Origin: CAWGUU01 sp963825765
GTDB taxonomy: Bacteria; Actinomycetota; Acidimicrobiia; Acidimicrobiales; AC-14
NCBI GenBank assembly: GCA_963825765.1
Contig: CAWGUU010000022.1
Coordinates: 20,727 to 84,726 of the forward strand
DNA length: 64,000 nucleotides
Direction of reading: 5' to 3'
The notes beneath the pieces are model-generated. The model ran no database searches, had not been told where the DNA came from, and was given only the letters and a program-made list of their open reading frames with translations. How positions within the stretch are numbered: position 1 is the stretch's first letter; every line of letters starts with the position of its first letter. Shown here piece after piece: positions 7,458-15,498 of the stretch. The position numbers and the translations under genes were made by a program.

Positions 7458-8879
7458 ATCGCCGCGGGCCGTCCCAACCTCGTACGCCTCCTGGTCTCCT
7501 CCCTCGCCGTCGCCTGCGTCCTCGGCCTCCCCGCGTGCGGCAGCGGCGACGGCGCCACCTTCGACGTCAAGGAGGGCCAGCCGTTCGGCGAGCCTCGGAG
7601 GCTCGAGTCCTCCAACGGCGCGCTGACGGCCAAGCTGACCGTCACCGAGGGGCCTGTGGATGTCGGCGGCGTGTCGGTGATCGGCAAGTCCTACGACGGC
7701 TCCTACCCCGGTCCCACCATGGTCGTGTCACCCGGCGAGTCGATCCGCCTGGAGCTCGTCAACGAGCTCGACGAGGCGACGAACATCCACTTCCACGGGT
7801 TCCACACCTCCCCGTCGGGCATCGCCGACAACGTCCTGCGCAGCATCCCCGCCAAGTCGACCGCTGCTGTCGACGTGCCCGTGCCGCCCGAGATGCCTAC
7901 GGGCCTCTACTGGTACCACTCGCACGAGCACGGCATCTCCGAGGAGCAGGTCTTCAGCGGGCTGTCCGGGGCGATCGTGGTCAGGGGCTTGGAGGACAGG
8001 CTGCCGCCCGAGCTTCGCGGCGTCCCGCAGAAGGTGTTCACCCTCAAGGACCTCCAGGTCAAGGACGGGAAGATCGTCACCGAGAACATCAGCTCGGACG
8101 CGCCGACCACCCGCACTGTGAACGGCCTCGTCGACCCCCGCGTCACGATCGCGCCCGGCGAGACGCAGCTCTGGCGCTTCGCCAACATCGGCGCCGACAT
8201 CTGGTACAACCTCTCCTTCGGCGGCCAGCCGTTCAACGTGGTCGCCGAGGACTCGAACCCCGCCGGCACCGTCTGGGCCGCCTCCGAGCTCCTCATGCCA
8301 CCAGGCAAACGCTACGAGGTGCTCGTCCAGGGGCCGCCGGCGGGCACGCACCAGTTGAAGACGCTTGCCTACTCGACCGGCGAGGAGGGCGACAACTACC
8401 CGGAGAGGGTGCTGTCGACCGTGGAGTCCACCGGCGCCGCGGTGACGCCGTCGGCCCTGCCGACGAGCCTGGGCCCCCTGCCCGACATCCCCGCGTCGGA
8501 GGTCGACCGCCAGCGCCAGTTCGTGTTCTCGGAGAGCTTGAACGGCAACGAGTTCTTCATCAACGGGGAGGCGTTCAACCACGACAAGGTGAACGTCACG
8601 GCCACGCTCGGTGACACCGAGGATTGGGAGATCTCCAACGTCTCCGGCGAGGTGCACCCCTTCCACATCCACGTCAACGACTTCCAGGTCATCTCGGTGA
8701 ACGGCCAGCCCTACGAGGCCAAGAGCTTCCAGGACGTGGTGCCGCTACCGGTGAAAGGCGTGGTCGTGATCCGCCAGCGCTTCGCCGACTACACCGGCAA
8801 GTTCGTCTACCACTGCCACATCCTCGCCCACGAGGACAACGGGATGATGGGCCTGATCGAGGTCGTGGCTCAGGCGTAG
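7458..8879 (+). CDS. Multicopper oxidase, probable lipoprotein (start codon uncertain)
   Basis: All four copper-ligand motifs are present: HFHGFHTSP, WYHSHEHGIS, EVHPFHIHVN and YHCHILAHEDNGMM (type 1 axial Met included), so an active laccase-like enzyme is expected, oxidising metals or phenolics with O2 outside the membrane. The frame is open from 7419, and residues upstream of the first usual start (GTG 7656) form a convincing lipoprotein signal: NLVRLLVSSLAVACVLGLPACGSG is split here as NLVRLLVSSLAVACV then LGLPACGSG, with Cys in a lipobox. No ATG, GTG or TTG precedes it; candidates are ATC 7458 or CTG near 7491. Starting at 7656 would delete the signal and first cupredoxin strand. The 3' end overlaps the convergent dehydrogenase by 10 nt. 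Confidence 0.82.
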   Translation: MAAGRPNLVRLLVSSLAVACVLGLPACGSGDGATFDVKEGQPFGEPRRLESSNGALTAKLTVTEGPVDVGGVSVIGKSYDGSYPGPTMVVSPGESIRLELVNELDEATNIHFHGFHTSPSGIADNVLRSIPAKSTAAVDVPVPPEMPTGLYWYHSHEHGISEEQVFSGLSGAIVVRGLEDRLPPELRGVPQKVFTLKDLQVKDGKIVTENISSDAPTTRTVNGLVDPRVTIAPGETQLWRFANIGADIWYNLSFGGQPFNVVAEDSNPAGTVWAASELLMPPGKRYEVLVQGPPAGTHQLKTLAYSTGEEGDNYPERVLSTVESTGAAVTPSALPTSLGPLPDIPASEVDRQRQFVFSESLNGNEFFINGEAFNHDKVNVTATLGDTEDWEISNVSGEVHPFHIHVNDFQVISVNGQPYEAKSFQDVVPLPVKGVVVIRQRFADYTGKFVYHCHILAHEDNGMMGLIEVVAQA

Positions 8880-10999
8880 TTGCCCGTTACCGTGGTCAGC
8901 GCGCCGGCCGAGACCGTGGCGGTGGTGCACGCCGGGGGGGTGAAGCCGGCGACCGGCCCGAAGCAGACCTCGTGGGAGCCGGTCGGCAGGTCGGTCCACA
9001 TGCCCCAGTCGTCGCGGGGAACACCGTCGACCGAGATCGTCCCCGGCACGGCCGGGCTGGTCATGACCCTGAGGCTGCCCCGCTGGGTGAAGCCGCCGGT
9101 GACGGTGGTGACCGCGCCGGCGGTGACGGTCACCGTCTGCGGCGCCGGCTCGGTCCAACCCTGCACGTGGGTGAAGCTCACGGTGTGGCTGCCGGGAGGG
9201 AGCTGGAGCCACGTGAGCCCCCACGTGTCACGCGGCACGCCGTCGACGAGGATCTGCGACGGCACGGCCGGCGACGAGGTGACCCGCAGCTCGCCGACGT
9301 TCGTGGCGCCCGGCGCCCCGGCGTTGGCGACGTAGGCGCCCGTCACAAGGGTCTCGGCCCCGGCGGCCACACTGACGGTCTGGCAGGGGGGCGGGGTGAA
9401 CCCGGCGACCGGCCCGAAGCACACCTGGTGGCTCCCCGTCGGCAGGTCGGTGAACATGCCCCAGTTGTCACGGGGAACGCCGTCGACCGAGATGGCGGCC
9501 GGCACCGCCGGCTCGGTACGGGCCCGCAGGAAGCCCCGCGCCGTGAACGTGCCGGCGACCGTCGAGACCGCGCCCGCCGAGACGGTGACCGTCTGCGCCG
9601 CCGGCTCGGTCCAGCCCTCCACGTGGGTGAAGTCGAGCGAATACTGGCCCGGAGCCAGCTTCAGCCAGTTGAGCCCGAAGCTGTCCCGGGGAACGCCGTC
9701 GAGGAGGATCTGCGACGGCAGGGCCGGCGACGTCGTCGCCCTGAGCAGGCCGGGCGCGGTGGTGTCGACGATGCGCCGGACCTGGCCGCCGGCGGCGTAG
9801 GTCGTGTAGTAGAGCGCCTGGGTGCCGTCGTGCGGACCGAAGCGCAGGTTGACGGCGCTGTTGGCGCCCAGGCCGGTGGCGAAGTCGACACGGGTGAAGC
9901 CACCGGCGCCGTTGGGGTCGAGGCGGAAGATCTTGCCGCAGGCGAAGTCGGCGAACAGGTACTTGCCCTCGTAGTCGGCACGCCAGGCCCCGTTCGGCAC
10001 GAAGGCCCCGCCGGTGATGGAGCGGCAGCCGTCGGCCCGGCCGTAGTCGAAGATGGGGTTGGTCATGCCCGCCGGCGGCGCCCCGCAGTCGGTGGTCGAC
10101 CCGTTGGCGCAGTGGCCCTCCCTGACGTTCCAGCCGTAGTCGGCGCCGGCGACGCCCAGGTCGATCTCCTCCCACGCCCCTTGGCCCACGTCGTTGATGT
10201 GAAAGCGGGTCGTGGCGGCATTGGGGTCGAAGGCGAACCGGAAGGGGTTGCGCAGGCCCCAGGCGAAGGTCTCCCGGCAGATCTGGCCCACCGCAGCGGC
10301 ACCGAGCTTGCACGACGCCGTGCCCGGGCCGGTGAACGGGTTGCCGGCGGGGACGTTGCCGTTGCGGTCGATGCGCAGGATCTTGCCCACCAGCACGTTT
10401 CGGTCCCGGGAGGCGTCGTTGGACCCGGCACAGCCGCTGGGGGTACCACCCGGGTAGTCGCAGCCCCCGTCGCCGACGCTGACGTAGAGCATCCCGTCCT
10501 TGCCGAAGTTCAGGTCCCCGGCGTTGTGGTTGCCGGCCGGGGAGGGAATGTTGTCGATGAGCACCACCTCGCCGCCCAGCGTGTTCCCCGTCATGACGAA
10601 GCGGGAGACGCGGTTGACCGTTCCCGTGCCGCAGAGGGCGTCCGTCTTGAACGAGTAGTAGAGGAAGACGTAGCCGTTGGTGGCGAACGCAGGGTCGACG
10701 GCCACCCCCAGCAGGCCCCGCTCGGAGTTGGAGCAGATGACGGTCGACAGGTTGACCGCGGGGGTGGCGAGCAGGCTGCCGTTCTGGACCACCCGCACGG
10801 TGCCGCCCTGGGTGGTGATCAGCATCCGGTCGTCGGGGGTGAAGGCGAGAGCGGTGGGGGCGGCCACGGCGGTGACCAGCTCGTCGGTGAACCCGGCGGG
10901 AACAGTGGCACCGGCGGGCGTGGCCGAGAGCACGATGGCCGCCAGTCCGCCGGCGACCACTGTCAGGGCGGTGGCGAGCGCTGAGAGTCGACGACGCAT
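8870..10999 (-). CDS. Secreted PQQ-type glucose/sorbosone dehydrogenase with four C-terminal repeats
   Basis: A 709-residue exported protein. Residues 1-31 are a signal peptide ending in ATPAGA. Residues about 32-400 form a soluble-GDH-like six-bladed propeller: APTALAFTPDDRMLITTQGG, ERGLLGVAVDP, GNHNAGDLNFGKDGMLYVSV, GDGG, FAWGLRNPFRFAFDP and NDVGQGAWEEIDL, the last two near the PQQ and catalytic regions. The C-terminal 300 residues are four repeats of about 75 residues with a shared VDGVPRDxWG motif, arranged A-B-A-B (A has FTHVxGWTEPA, B has CFGPVAGFTPP), similar to PEGA-type surface modules. The ATG at 10999 abuts GGGAGG, which is too close for a ribosome site. It may oxidise a sugar in the cell envelope. 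Confidence 0.82.
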   Translation of the reverse strand: MRRRLSALATALTVVAGGLAAIVLSATPAGATVPAGFTDELVTAVAAPTALAFTPDDRMLITTQGGTVRVVQNGSLLATPAVNLSTVICSNSERGLLGVAVDPAFATNGYVFLYYSFKTDALCGTGTVNRVSRFVMTGNTLGGEVVLIDNIPSPAGNHNAGDLNFGKDGMLYVSVGDGGCDYPGGTPSGCAGSNDASRDRNVLVGKILRIDRNGNVPAGNPFTGPGTASCKLGAAAVGQICRETFAWGLRNPFRFAFDPNAATTRFHINDVGQGAWEEIDLGVAGADYGWNVREGHCANGSTTDCGAPPAGMTNPIFDYGRADGCRSITGGAFVPNGAWRADYEGKYLFADFACGKIFRLDPNGAGGFTRVDFATGLGANSAVNLRFGPHDGTQALYYTTYAAGGQVRRIVDTTAPGLLRATTSPALPSQILLDGVPRDSFGLNWLKLAPGQYSLDFTHVEGWTEPAAQTVTVSAGAVSTVAGTFTARGFLRARTEPAVPAAISVDGVPRDNWGMFTDLPTGSHQVCFGPVAGFTPPPCQTVSVAAGAETLVTGAYVANAGAPGATNVGELRVTSSPAVPSQILVDGVPRDTWGLTWLQLPPGSHTVSFTHVQGWTEPAPQTVTVTAGAVTTVTGGFTQRGSLRVMTSPAVPGTISVDGVPRDDWGMWTDLPTGSHEVCFGPVAGFTPPACTTATVSAGALTTVTGNYA

Positions 11000-11049
11000 C
11001 CTCCCGAGTGTGCCATCGGCAGCGGCCGTCTCGGACGCGCAACGGGGGG

Positions 11050-11892
11050 CTAGCTCAGGACGCGGTTGCGGAAACCGCGGGCGCCGAACCAGGTGAGGAC
11101 GGCGGTGAACCCGATCATCCCCCCGTAGATGGCGACCAGCGGCATGTGCGGCACGCGGGGGGCCAACGCCGCCCGGAAGCCCTCGCTCATGTAGACGAGC
11201 GGATTGAGCAGCACGAGGGCCTTCAGCCACGGGATCGGCGTCAGCCGGGCCCACGGGTAGTAGGTGGCGCCCAGGAACGTCATCGGGATGACGATGATGC
11301 TGAACATCAGGGCCACCTGCCGGGGCTCGACCCGGGTGCCGACCGCCAGTCCCAGGCTGGCGCCGGTGAGGGCGGCCAGCGGGGTGACAGTGAGGAGCAG
11401 GGGCCAGCTGACCTGGAGGTGGACCGCCGTGGCCGGGATGAACACCGCCAGCGGGAAGACCACCACCGCCGCCAGCACCGCCTGCAGGGCGCCCGACACC
11501 ACCTTCTCGAAGGCCACCGCCGAGATCGCCAGCGGCGCCATCACCCGGTCCTCGATCTCCCGGGTGTAGCCGATCTCGGTGACCAGCGGCAGGGTGACGG
11601 CCTGGATGCCCTGGAACGCGCAGGCGATGGCCACCACGCCCGGGACGAGCAGGGTGGAGAACTCGGCGGCGCCCGCCCCCGCGCCGCCGACGCCCTGGCC
11701 GATCTTGGGGAACACGTAGGTGAAGACGAACACGAACATCAGCGGCTGCATGACCGTACGCAGCACGAAGGTGGGCACGTTCTTGCGCAGGACGGTGAAG
11801 TCGCGCAGCAGCAGGGACACGAAGGCGGTGACGGCCGGGCGGGCGACCGTCGTGCTGGTGGCGGAACGTTTTTCGCCGGCGACGAGGCTCAC
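11050..11892 (-). CDS. ABC-2 type permease (DrrB-like)
   Basis: A 280-residue ABC-2 membrane protein with about six spans (LMFVFVFTYVFPKIG, FSTLLVPGVVAIACAF, VLAAVVVFPLAVFI, LLLTVTPLAALTGASLG, ALMFSIIVIPMTFLGATYYP, MPLVAIYGGMIGFTAVLTWF). The motif FLGATYYPW and the ending LLNPLVYMSEGFRAAL are typical of nodulation/daunorubicin exporters. The GTG start at 11892 overlaps the ATPase stop by GTGA, so the two are translationally coupled. Substrate unknown. Confidence 0.87.
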   Translation of the reverse strand: MSLVAGEKRSATSTTVARPAVTAFVSLLLRDFTVLRKNVPTFVLRTVMQPLMFVFVFTYVFPKIGQGVGGAGAGAAEFSTLLVPGVVAIACAFQGIQAVTLPLVTEIGYTREIEDRVMAPLAISAVAFEKVVSGALQAVLAAVVVFPLAVFIPATAVHLQVSWPLLLTVTPLAALTGASLGLAVGTRVEPRQVALMFSIIVIPMTFLGATYYPWARLTPIPWLKALVLLNPLVYMSEGFRAALAPRVPHMPLVAIYGGMIGFTAVLTWFGARGFRNRVLS

Positions 11893-12848
11893 TCCCGCAG
11901 CTCCTTGCCGGTGAGGTTGATGAACACGGTCTCCAGGGTGGGCTCGGTCATGGACAGGTCGGTGACGGTGAAGCCGCCGGCCTCGGTGTGGGCGATGAGC
12001 CGGGGCAGCACACCGGCCGACCCCTCGACGTGGACCTGCAGGCTGCCGTCCACCACCTTGACGCACCGGACACCGGCGAGGGATTCGAGGTGCCGGGCCA
12101 GAGGAGCAAGGTCGCCGTCGGCCGACACCTTGACGATCGTGTCGGCGCCGATGGAGCGCTTCAGGGCGGCGGGGCTGTCGAGGGCGAGGAGGCGGCCGTG
12201 GTCCATGATCGCCACCCGGTCGGCCAGGCGGTCGGCCTCCTCCATGTAATGGGTCGTCAGCAGGATGGTCTGGCCGGCGGCGTGCAGCTCACCGAGGATC
12301 TCCCACAGGGCGAGGCGGCTCTGAGGGTCGAGGCCGGCGGTGGGCTCGTCGAGGAACAGGATGTCGGGCCGGTGCATGATCGCCCTGGCCACCATCAGCC
12401 GCTGGGCCATCCCCCCGGAGAGGGCGTTGACGTCGGCATGGGCCCGGTCGGCCAGCCGGAAGCGCTCCAGCTCGGCGTCAGCCGCCAGGCGCGCCGCCGC
12501 ACCGCTCATGCCGAAGTACCGGCCGTGGAAGTACAGATTCTCCCAGGCGTCGAGGCTGCGGTCGAGGGTGTTGGACTGGGAGACGACTCCGATCGACTGC
12601 TTGGCCCGGGCCGGCTCGGCCACCACGTCGACGCCGGCGACCGTCGCCCGCCCCGACGTGGGGATGACGCGGGTGGTGAGCATCCCGACCGTGGTCGTCT
12701 TGCCGGCGCCGTTCGGGCCGAGCAGGCCGAAGATCTCCCCCTCGGCCACCTCCAGGTCGAGGGCGTCGACCGCCTTCAGGCCCCCGTTGTCGCGTGCCGG
12801 GTAGACCTTGGTCAGCGCTTCGGTGCGGATGACGACGTCGGCGGCCAG
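11889..12848 (-). CDS. ABC-2 exporter ATP-binding protein (DrrA-like), CTG start proposed
   Basis: A 319-residue ATPase: Walker A GPNGAGKTTT, signature LSGGMAQRLMVARAI, Walker B ILFLDEPTAGLDP, switch His in LTTHYMEEADRLA, and a DrrA-like C-terminal extension ending TEPTLETVFINLTG. The usual first strand (VIRTEALTKVYPARDNGG) lies upstream of the first GTG (12749) and is in frame back to a TAG at 12857-12859. The only plausible start in that stretch is a CTG at 12848-12846, placed exactly 6 nt after a TAGCCT box. Starting at 12749 would remove 33 conserved residues. It is coupled to the permease and adjacent to a TetR gene that may repress it. Confidence 0.85.
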   Translation of the reverse strand: MAADVVIRTEALTKVYPARDNGGLKAVDALDLEVAEGEIFGLLGPNGAGKTTTVGMLTTRVIPTSGRATVAGVDVVAEPARAKQSIGVVSQSNTLDRSLDAWENLYFHGRYFGMSGAAARLAADAELERFRLADRAHADVNALSGGMAQRLMVARAIMHRPDILFLDEPTAGLDPQSRLALWEILGELHAAGQTILLTTHYMEEADRLADRVAIMDHGRLLALDSPAALKRSIGADTIVKVSADGDLAPLARHLESLAGVRCVKVVDGSLQVHVEGSAGVLPRLIAHTEAGGFTVTDLSMTEPTLETVFINLTGKELRE

Positions 12849-12854
12849 ATCAGC

Positions 12855-12860
12855 AGGCTA
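12855..12860 (-). promoter_or_regulatory. -10 box for the DrrA-like gene (leaderless geometry)
   Basis: On the minus strand this reads TAGCCT, then 6 nt, then the CTG at 12848. It is the same box and spacing seen before other leaderless genes in this window. Confidence 0.45.
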
Positions 12861-12881
12861 TGCGCACTCTTGTTGGGTCCC

Positions 12882-13544
12882 TTATTCGGGAGTGCCGCCC
12901 GTTTTCTCGACCGGGGACCCCTTGCCGTTGCTGAGGTTCCCGAAGAGCGTCGCCAGGCTGGTGCCGGACTCGAAGAGCGACTCGGCACCCGTGCGCTCGT
13001 CGCCCAGGCGGACCAGGAGGGCCACGCCCACGTAGAGGGCGACGATGCCGAAGGCAACGTCCCGGCTGCGCACGGTCTCGGGCAGGGAGGACTCAGCCAC
13101 CACCCGCGCCACCGCCTCCTCGGTGAAGCGGATCCAGGGCTCGATGCGGGCGCCGATCTCCGGGCCCAGCTCGGGCGCCGACGAGCTGCCGGCGATCAGC
13201 TCGGCCAGCACCGCCACGTGGTCGCCGTCGAGGTCCTCGCGGTACATCTCGCTCGCCACCCGCAGCAGGTCGGGCAGGGTGTGGACGGCGTCGACGGCCG
13301 CCTTGTAGCGCACCATCCGCTGCTCGCTGGTGCGGTCGAGGGCGGCCAGCAGCAGGTCGTTCACGCTGCCGAAGTGGTAGAAGACCAGCGCCTGGTTGAA
13401 CCCGCCGCTGGCGGCGATGGCCCGGGCGCTGGTGGCGGTGAAGCCCTTCTCCTTCAGCGTCTGGAGGGCGGCGTCGACGATCCTGCCCTTGGTCCCCTCG
13501 CTGATCGAGCGGGCGACCATTCCTCGCGTACCAGCTTTGGCCAT
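12882..13544 (-). CDS. TetR-family transcriptional regulator
   Basis: A 220-residue TetR protein. Residues about 18-65 are the DNA-binding helices (RIVDAALQTLKEKGFTATSA, then RAIAASGGFNQALVFYHFGS with the usual YHF). The rest is an all-helical ligand-binding domain; a glycine-rich tail follows. It is upstream of, and on the same strand as, the ABC exporter pair at 11050-12848, which is its likely target. The ATG at 13544 lies 6 nt after TACTTT, so it is probably leaderless. Confidence 0.87.
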   Translation of the reverse strand: MAKAGTRGMVARSISEGTKGRIVDAALQTLKEKGFTATSARAIAASGGFNQALVFYHFGSVNDLLLAALDRTSEQRMVRYKAAVDAVHTLPDLLRVASEMYREDLDGDHVAVLAELIAGSSSAPELGPEIGARIEPWIRFTEEAVARVVAESSLPETVRSRDVAFGIVALYVGVALLVRLGDERTGAESLFESGTSLATLFGNLSNGKGSPVEKTGGTPE

Positions 13545-13550
13545 CTGCTC

Positions 13551-13556
13551 AAAGTA
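13551..13556 (-). promoter_or_regulatory. -10 box of leaderless tetR promoter
   Basis: Reads TACTTT on the minus strand, 6 nt before the ATG at 13544. A short inverted repeat (CTTTG, 10 nt, CAAAG) spans the start and could be an autoregulatory site. Confidence 0.5.
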
Positions 13557-13616
13557 TCAGCCCAAACAGGGGGCACGGACGCCCCCGAGAAGCGGTACGG
13601 GCCCCGGTTTCCCGGC

Positions 13617-14843
13617 TCAGGACAAGTAATAGGCCCGGGCGAAGAAGGAGGCCGCCCCCGCCAGTCCCACGCCGCTGCAGACCAGCACCCACAGCCGCAG
13701 CCGGTCCCGACCGGCCAGGAGCTCGGCGGCGACCGCGAAGCACGGGAACGCGGCGAGCAGGTAGCGACCCATGCCCGTGAAGTTCTTGGTGGAAAGCGCC
13801 GAAAGACCGACGAGCAGGATCGTGAAGGTGCCGTACCCCCACCCGAAGCGCCGCACCACCCGCGGGAGCAGGGCGAGCGCCCCCACCGTCACCGCGGCAT
13901 TGGCCGCCAGCACCATGCAGGCGTGCACGCTCTCGAACCGGGCCATCTCCCGGAAGAAGTCGACCTTGAACCAGGTGACGGGCCCCTCCTCCTGGCCCCA
14001 CGCCTTCTGGATGGTGAGGAAGGCGAGGGGGTCGCCGAACCGGTGCCACAGGTAGATCGCGTAGGCCGCGGCGCCGGCTGCGGCCAGCAGAACTCCGCAG
14101 TCGCCGGGCCGCAGCCGGGCGAGCCTCTGGCGCCAGCCGGTCGTGGTCTGCGGCGGAGGCTCGGCGGCCGGCGCCCCGCCGTCGCCCGCCTCCGCCGTGA
14201 CGGGCTGCGCGAACCGCCCGCCGAAGACGCCGCGCCGCTCCAGGGTGCGCACCACCAGTCCCACGACGAGCACCACGCCGAGGGGACGGGACGCGGTGGC
14301 GGCCGCCCCGATCAGGCCGGCCAGCCAGGGGTGGCCGCGCTCGAGAGCGGTGAAGGAACCGATGACGGCGAGGAGGAAGAGCGCGTCGGCGTACAGCGGC
14401 CCGAACAGGTAGAAGGAATACGGGTAGAGCAGGAGCAGCAGCAGCGCCGTCCACGCTGCGTCGGGCGACAGCCGTTCCCTGAACCAGCGAGCGATCAGGG
14501 CCGCGGCCGCCACGCCGGACGCCAGGGTGACGACCACCCCCGGCCCGGTGACACTGCCCACCAGCGACCGGCCCACCCTCATGAGCATCGGGTAGAGCGG
14601 GAAGAACGCCACCGGTCCCTGGCGCCCGGGCGTGTAGTCGTAGCCGTAGAGGGCGATCTGGCGGTACCAGCCGGAGTCCCAGTTCACCCACCCCTCCCAC
14701 CACGGTCGACCGACGAGCAGGTCGGGACTCTTGGCCCGCACCGGCAGGAGGACGGTGGACACCACCGTCACGGCGACGACGGCCAGGGCCACGACGGCGA
14801 TGGCCACCAGGTCGCGCCGGCGGGCGGGGTGCGGGGCCGGCAT
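13617..14843 (-). CDS. Membrane mannosyltransferase-like protein (PIG-V/GT-C type)
   Basis: A 408-residue protein with about ten hydrophobic spans. Early residues show NWDSGWYRQIALYGYDY, a luminal loop with acidic residues, and VAFFPLYPMLMR, the FFPLYP motif seen in PIG-V-like mannosyltransferases. Later features are LYPYSFYLFGPLYADALF and FAYGxG-type loops (GWGYGTF, TGMGRYLLAAFPCF). Such GT-C enzymes move a sugar from a polyprenyl phosphate donor to glycolipid or protein outside the membrane. Start ATG 14843 is 6 nt after TACCGT; a longer start at ATG 14891 is possible. The promoter/start region is duplicated. Confidence 0.75.
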   Translation of the reverse strand: MPAPHPARRRDLVAIAVVALAVVAVTVVSTVLLPVRAKSPDLLVGRPWWEGWVNWDSGWYRQIALYGYDYTPGRQGPVAFFPLYPMLMRVGRSLVGSVTGPGVVVTLASGVAAAALIARWFRERLSPDAAWTALLLLLLYPYSFYLFGPLYADALFLLAVIGSFTALERGHPWLAGLIGAAATASRPLGVVLVVGLVVRTLERRGVFGGRFAQPVTAEAGDGGAPAAEPPPQTTTGWRQRLARLRPGDCGVLLAAAGAAAYAIYLWHRFGDPLAFLTIQKAWGQEEGPVTWFKVDFFREMARFESVHACMVLAANAAVTVGALALLPRVVRRFGWGYGTFTILLVGLSALSTKNFTGMGRYLLAAFPCFAVAAELLAGRDRLRLWVLVCSGVGLAGAASFFARAYYLS

Positions 14844-14879
14844 CCGGCCACGGTAACGACCGGGATCCGGCCACGGTAA
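14842..14879 (-). repeat. Tandem duplication of promoter and start region
   Basis: A 15-bp unit (minus strand TTACCGTGGCCGGAT) occurs at 14842-14856 and 14865-14879, period 23 bp. It includes the TACCGT -10 box, the 6-nt spacer and the first two bases of the ATG at 14843; the upstream copy has ATC instead of ATG. Confidence 0.65.
14850..14855 (-). promoter_or_regulatory. -10 box of leaderless glycosyltransferase promoter
   Basis: Reads TACCGT on the minus strand, 6 nt before the ATG at 14843. A second copy of the box lies 23 bp upstream inside the duplication. Confidence 0.5.
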
Positions 14880-14966
14880 TAATCGCCACATGACGAGGTC
14901 GACGGCCCCGGGCCGAGCCGAACACCGCGGCGGTAGCGTGGCCCCTTCCAGAACGGGGAGGCGCAG

Positions 14967-15473
14967 ATGAACGTGTCCGAGCAGTCGTTGATCGACGACG
15001 CGCAGGGAGCAATCGGCGACGGGGAGCGGGTTCTCGCCGCCGGCGTCTTCCAGCCGCGGAAGGCCTCGGGCGCCCTGACTGCCGGCACTCTGGCCGGTGT
15101 CGCGCTCTCGGCCATCCCGGGTGTCGGCGGTTTCGCCCAGCAGGCGGTGGAGGCGGCCACGGACACCGGCGGCTACATGGCACGCCACGTCATGGCCGAC
15201 GAGCAGGGCATCCCCGTCTACATGCTGATCGCGGTCACCGACCAGCACCTCTTCGCCTTCAAGGCCAAGCACGACGACATCCTCGGCTTCAAGGTCGGGC
15301 AGCCGTTCGCCACGTGGGACCGCGACCACATCGCCATCACGGTGCACGGCCGGGCGGGCGTCCGCACCTTCCAGGTCGACGATCTGAAGACCGGCGAGAA
15401 GTTCGAGCTCGAGACGCCGCGGTTCTCCCCGATGCACGGAACGGTCGTCATCAAGCTCCTCCAGCAGGACTAG
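14967..15473 (+). CDS. Conserved-looking protein of unknown function, PH/GRAM-like
   Basis: A 168-residue cytoplasmic protein with a strong ribosome site (GGGGAGG, 6 nt before the ATG at 14967). Residues about 20-70 contain a Gly/Ala-rich hydrophobic stretch (TAGTLAGVALSAIPGVGGFA). Residues about 80-165 are mostly beta strands (MLIAVTDQHLFAFKAKHDD, then ITVHGRAGVRTFQVDDLKTG), as in PH or GRAM-like domains that read lipids or proteins. It has no close functional neighbour: glycosyltransferase divergent, glnE convergent 25 bp away. I do not recognise a named family. Confidence 0.65.
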   Translation: MNVSEQSLIDDAQGAIGDGERVLAAGVFQPRKASGALTAGTLAGVALSAIPGVGGFAQQAVEAATDTGGYMARHVMADEQGIPVYMLIAVTDQHLFAFKAKHDDILGFKVGQPFATWDRDHIAITVHGRAGVRTFQVDDLKTGEKFELETPRFSPMHGTVVIKLLQQD

Positions 15474-15498
15474 CGCCCTTCGTGGGGGGGAACGCCGG

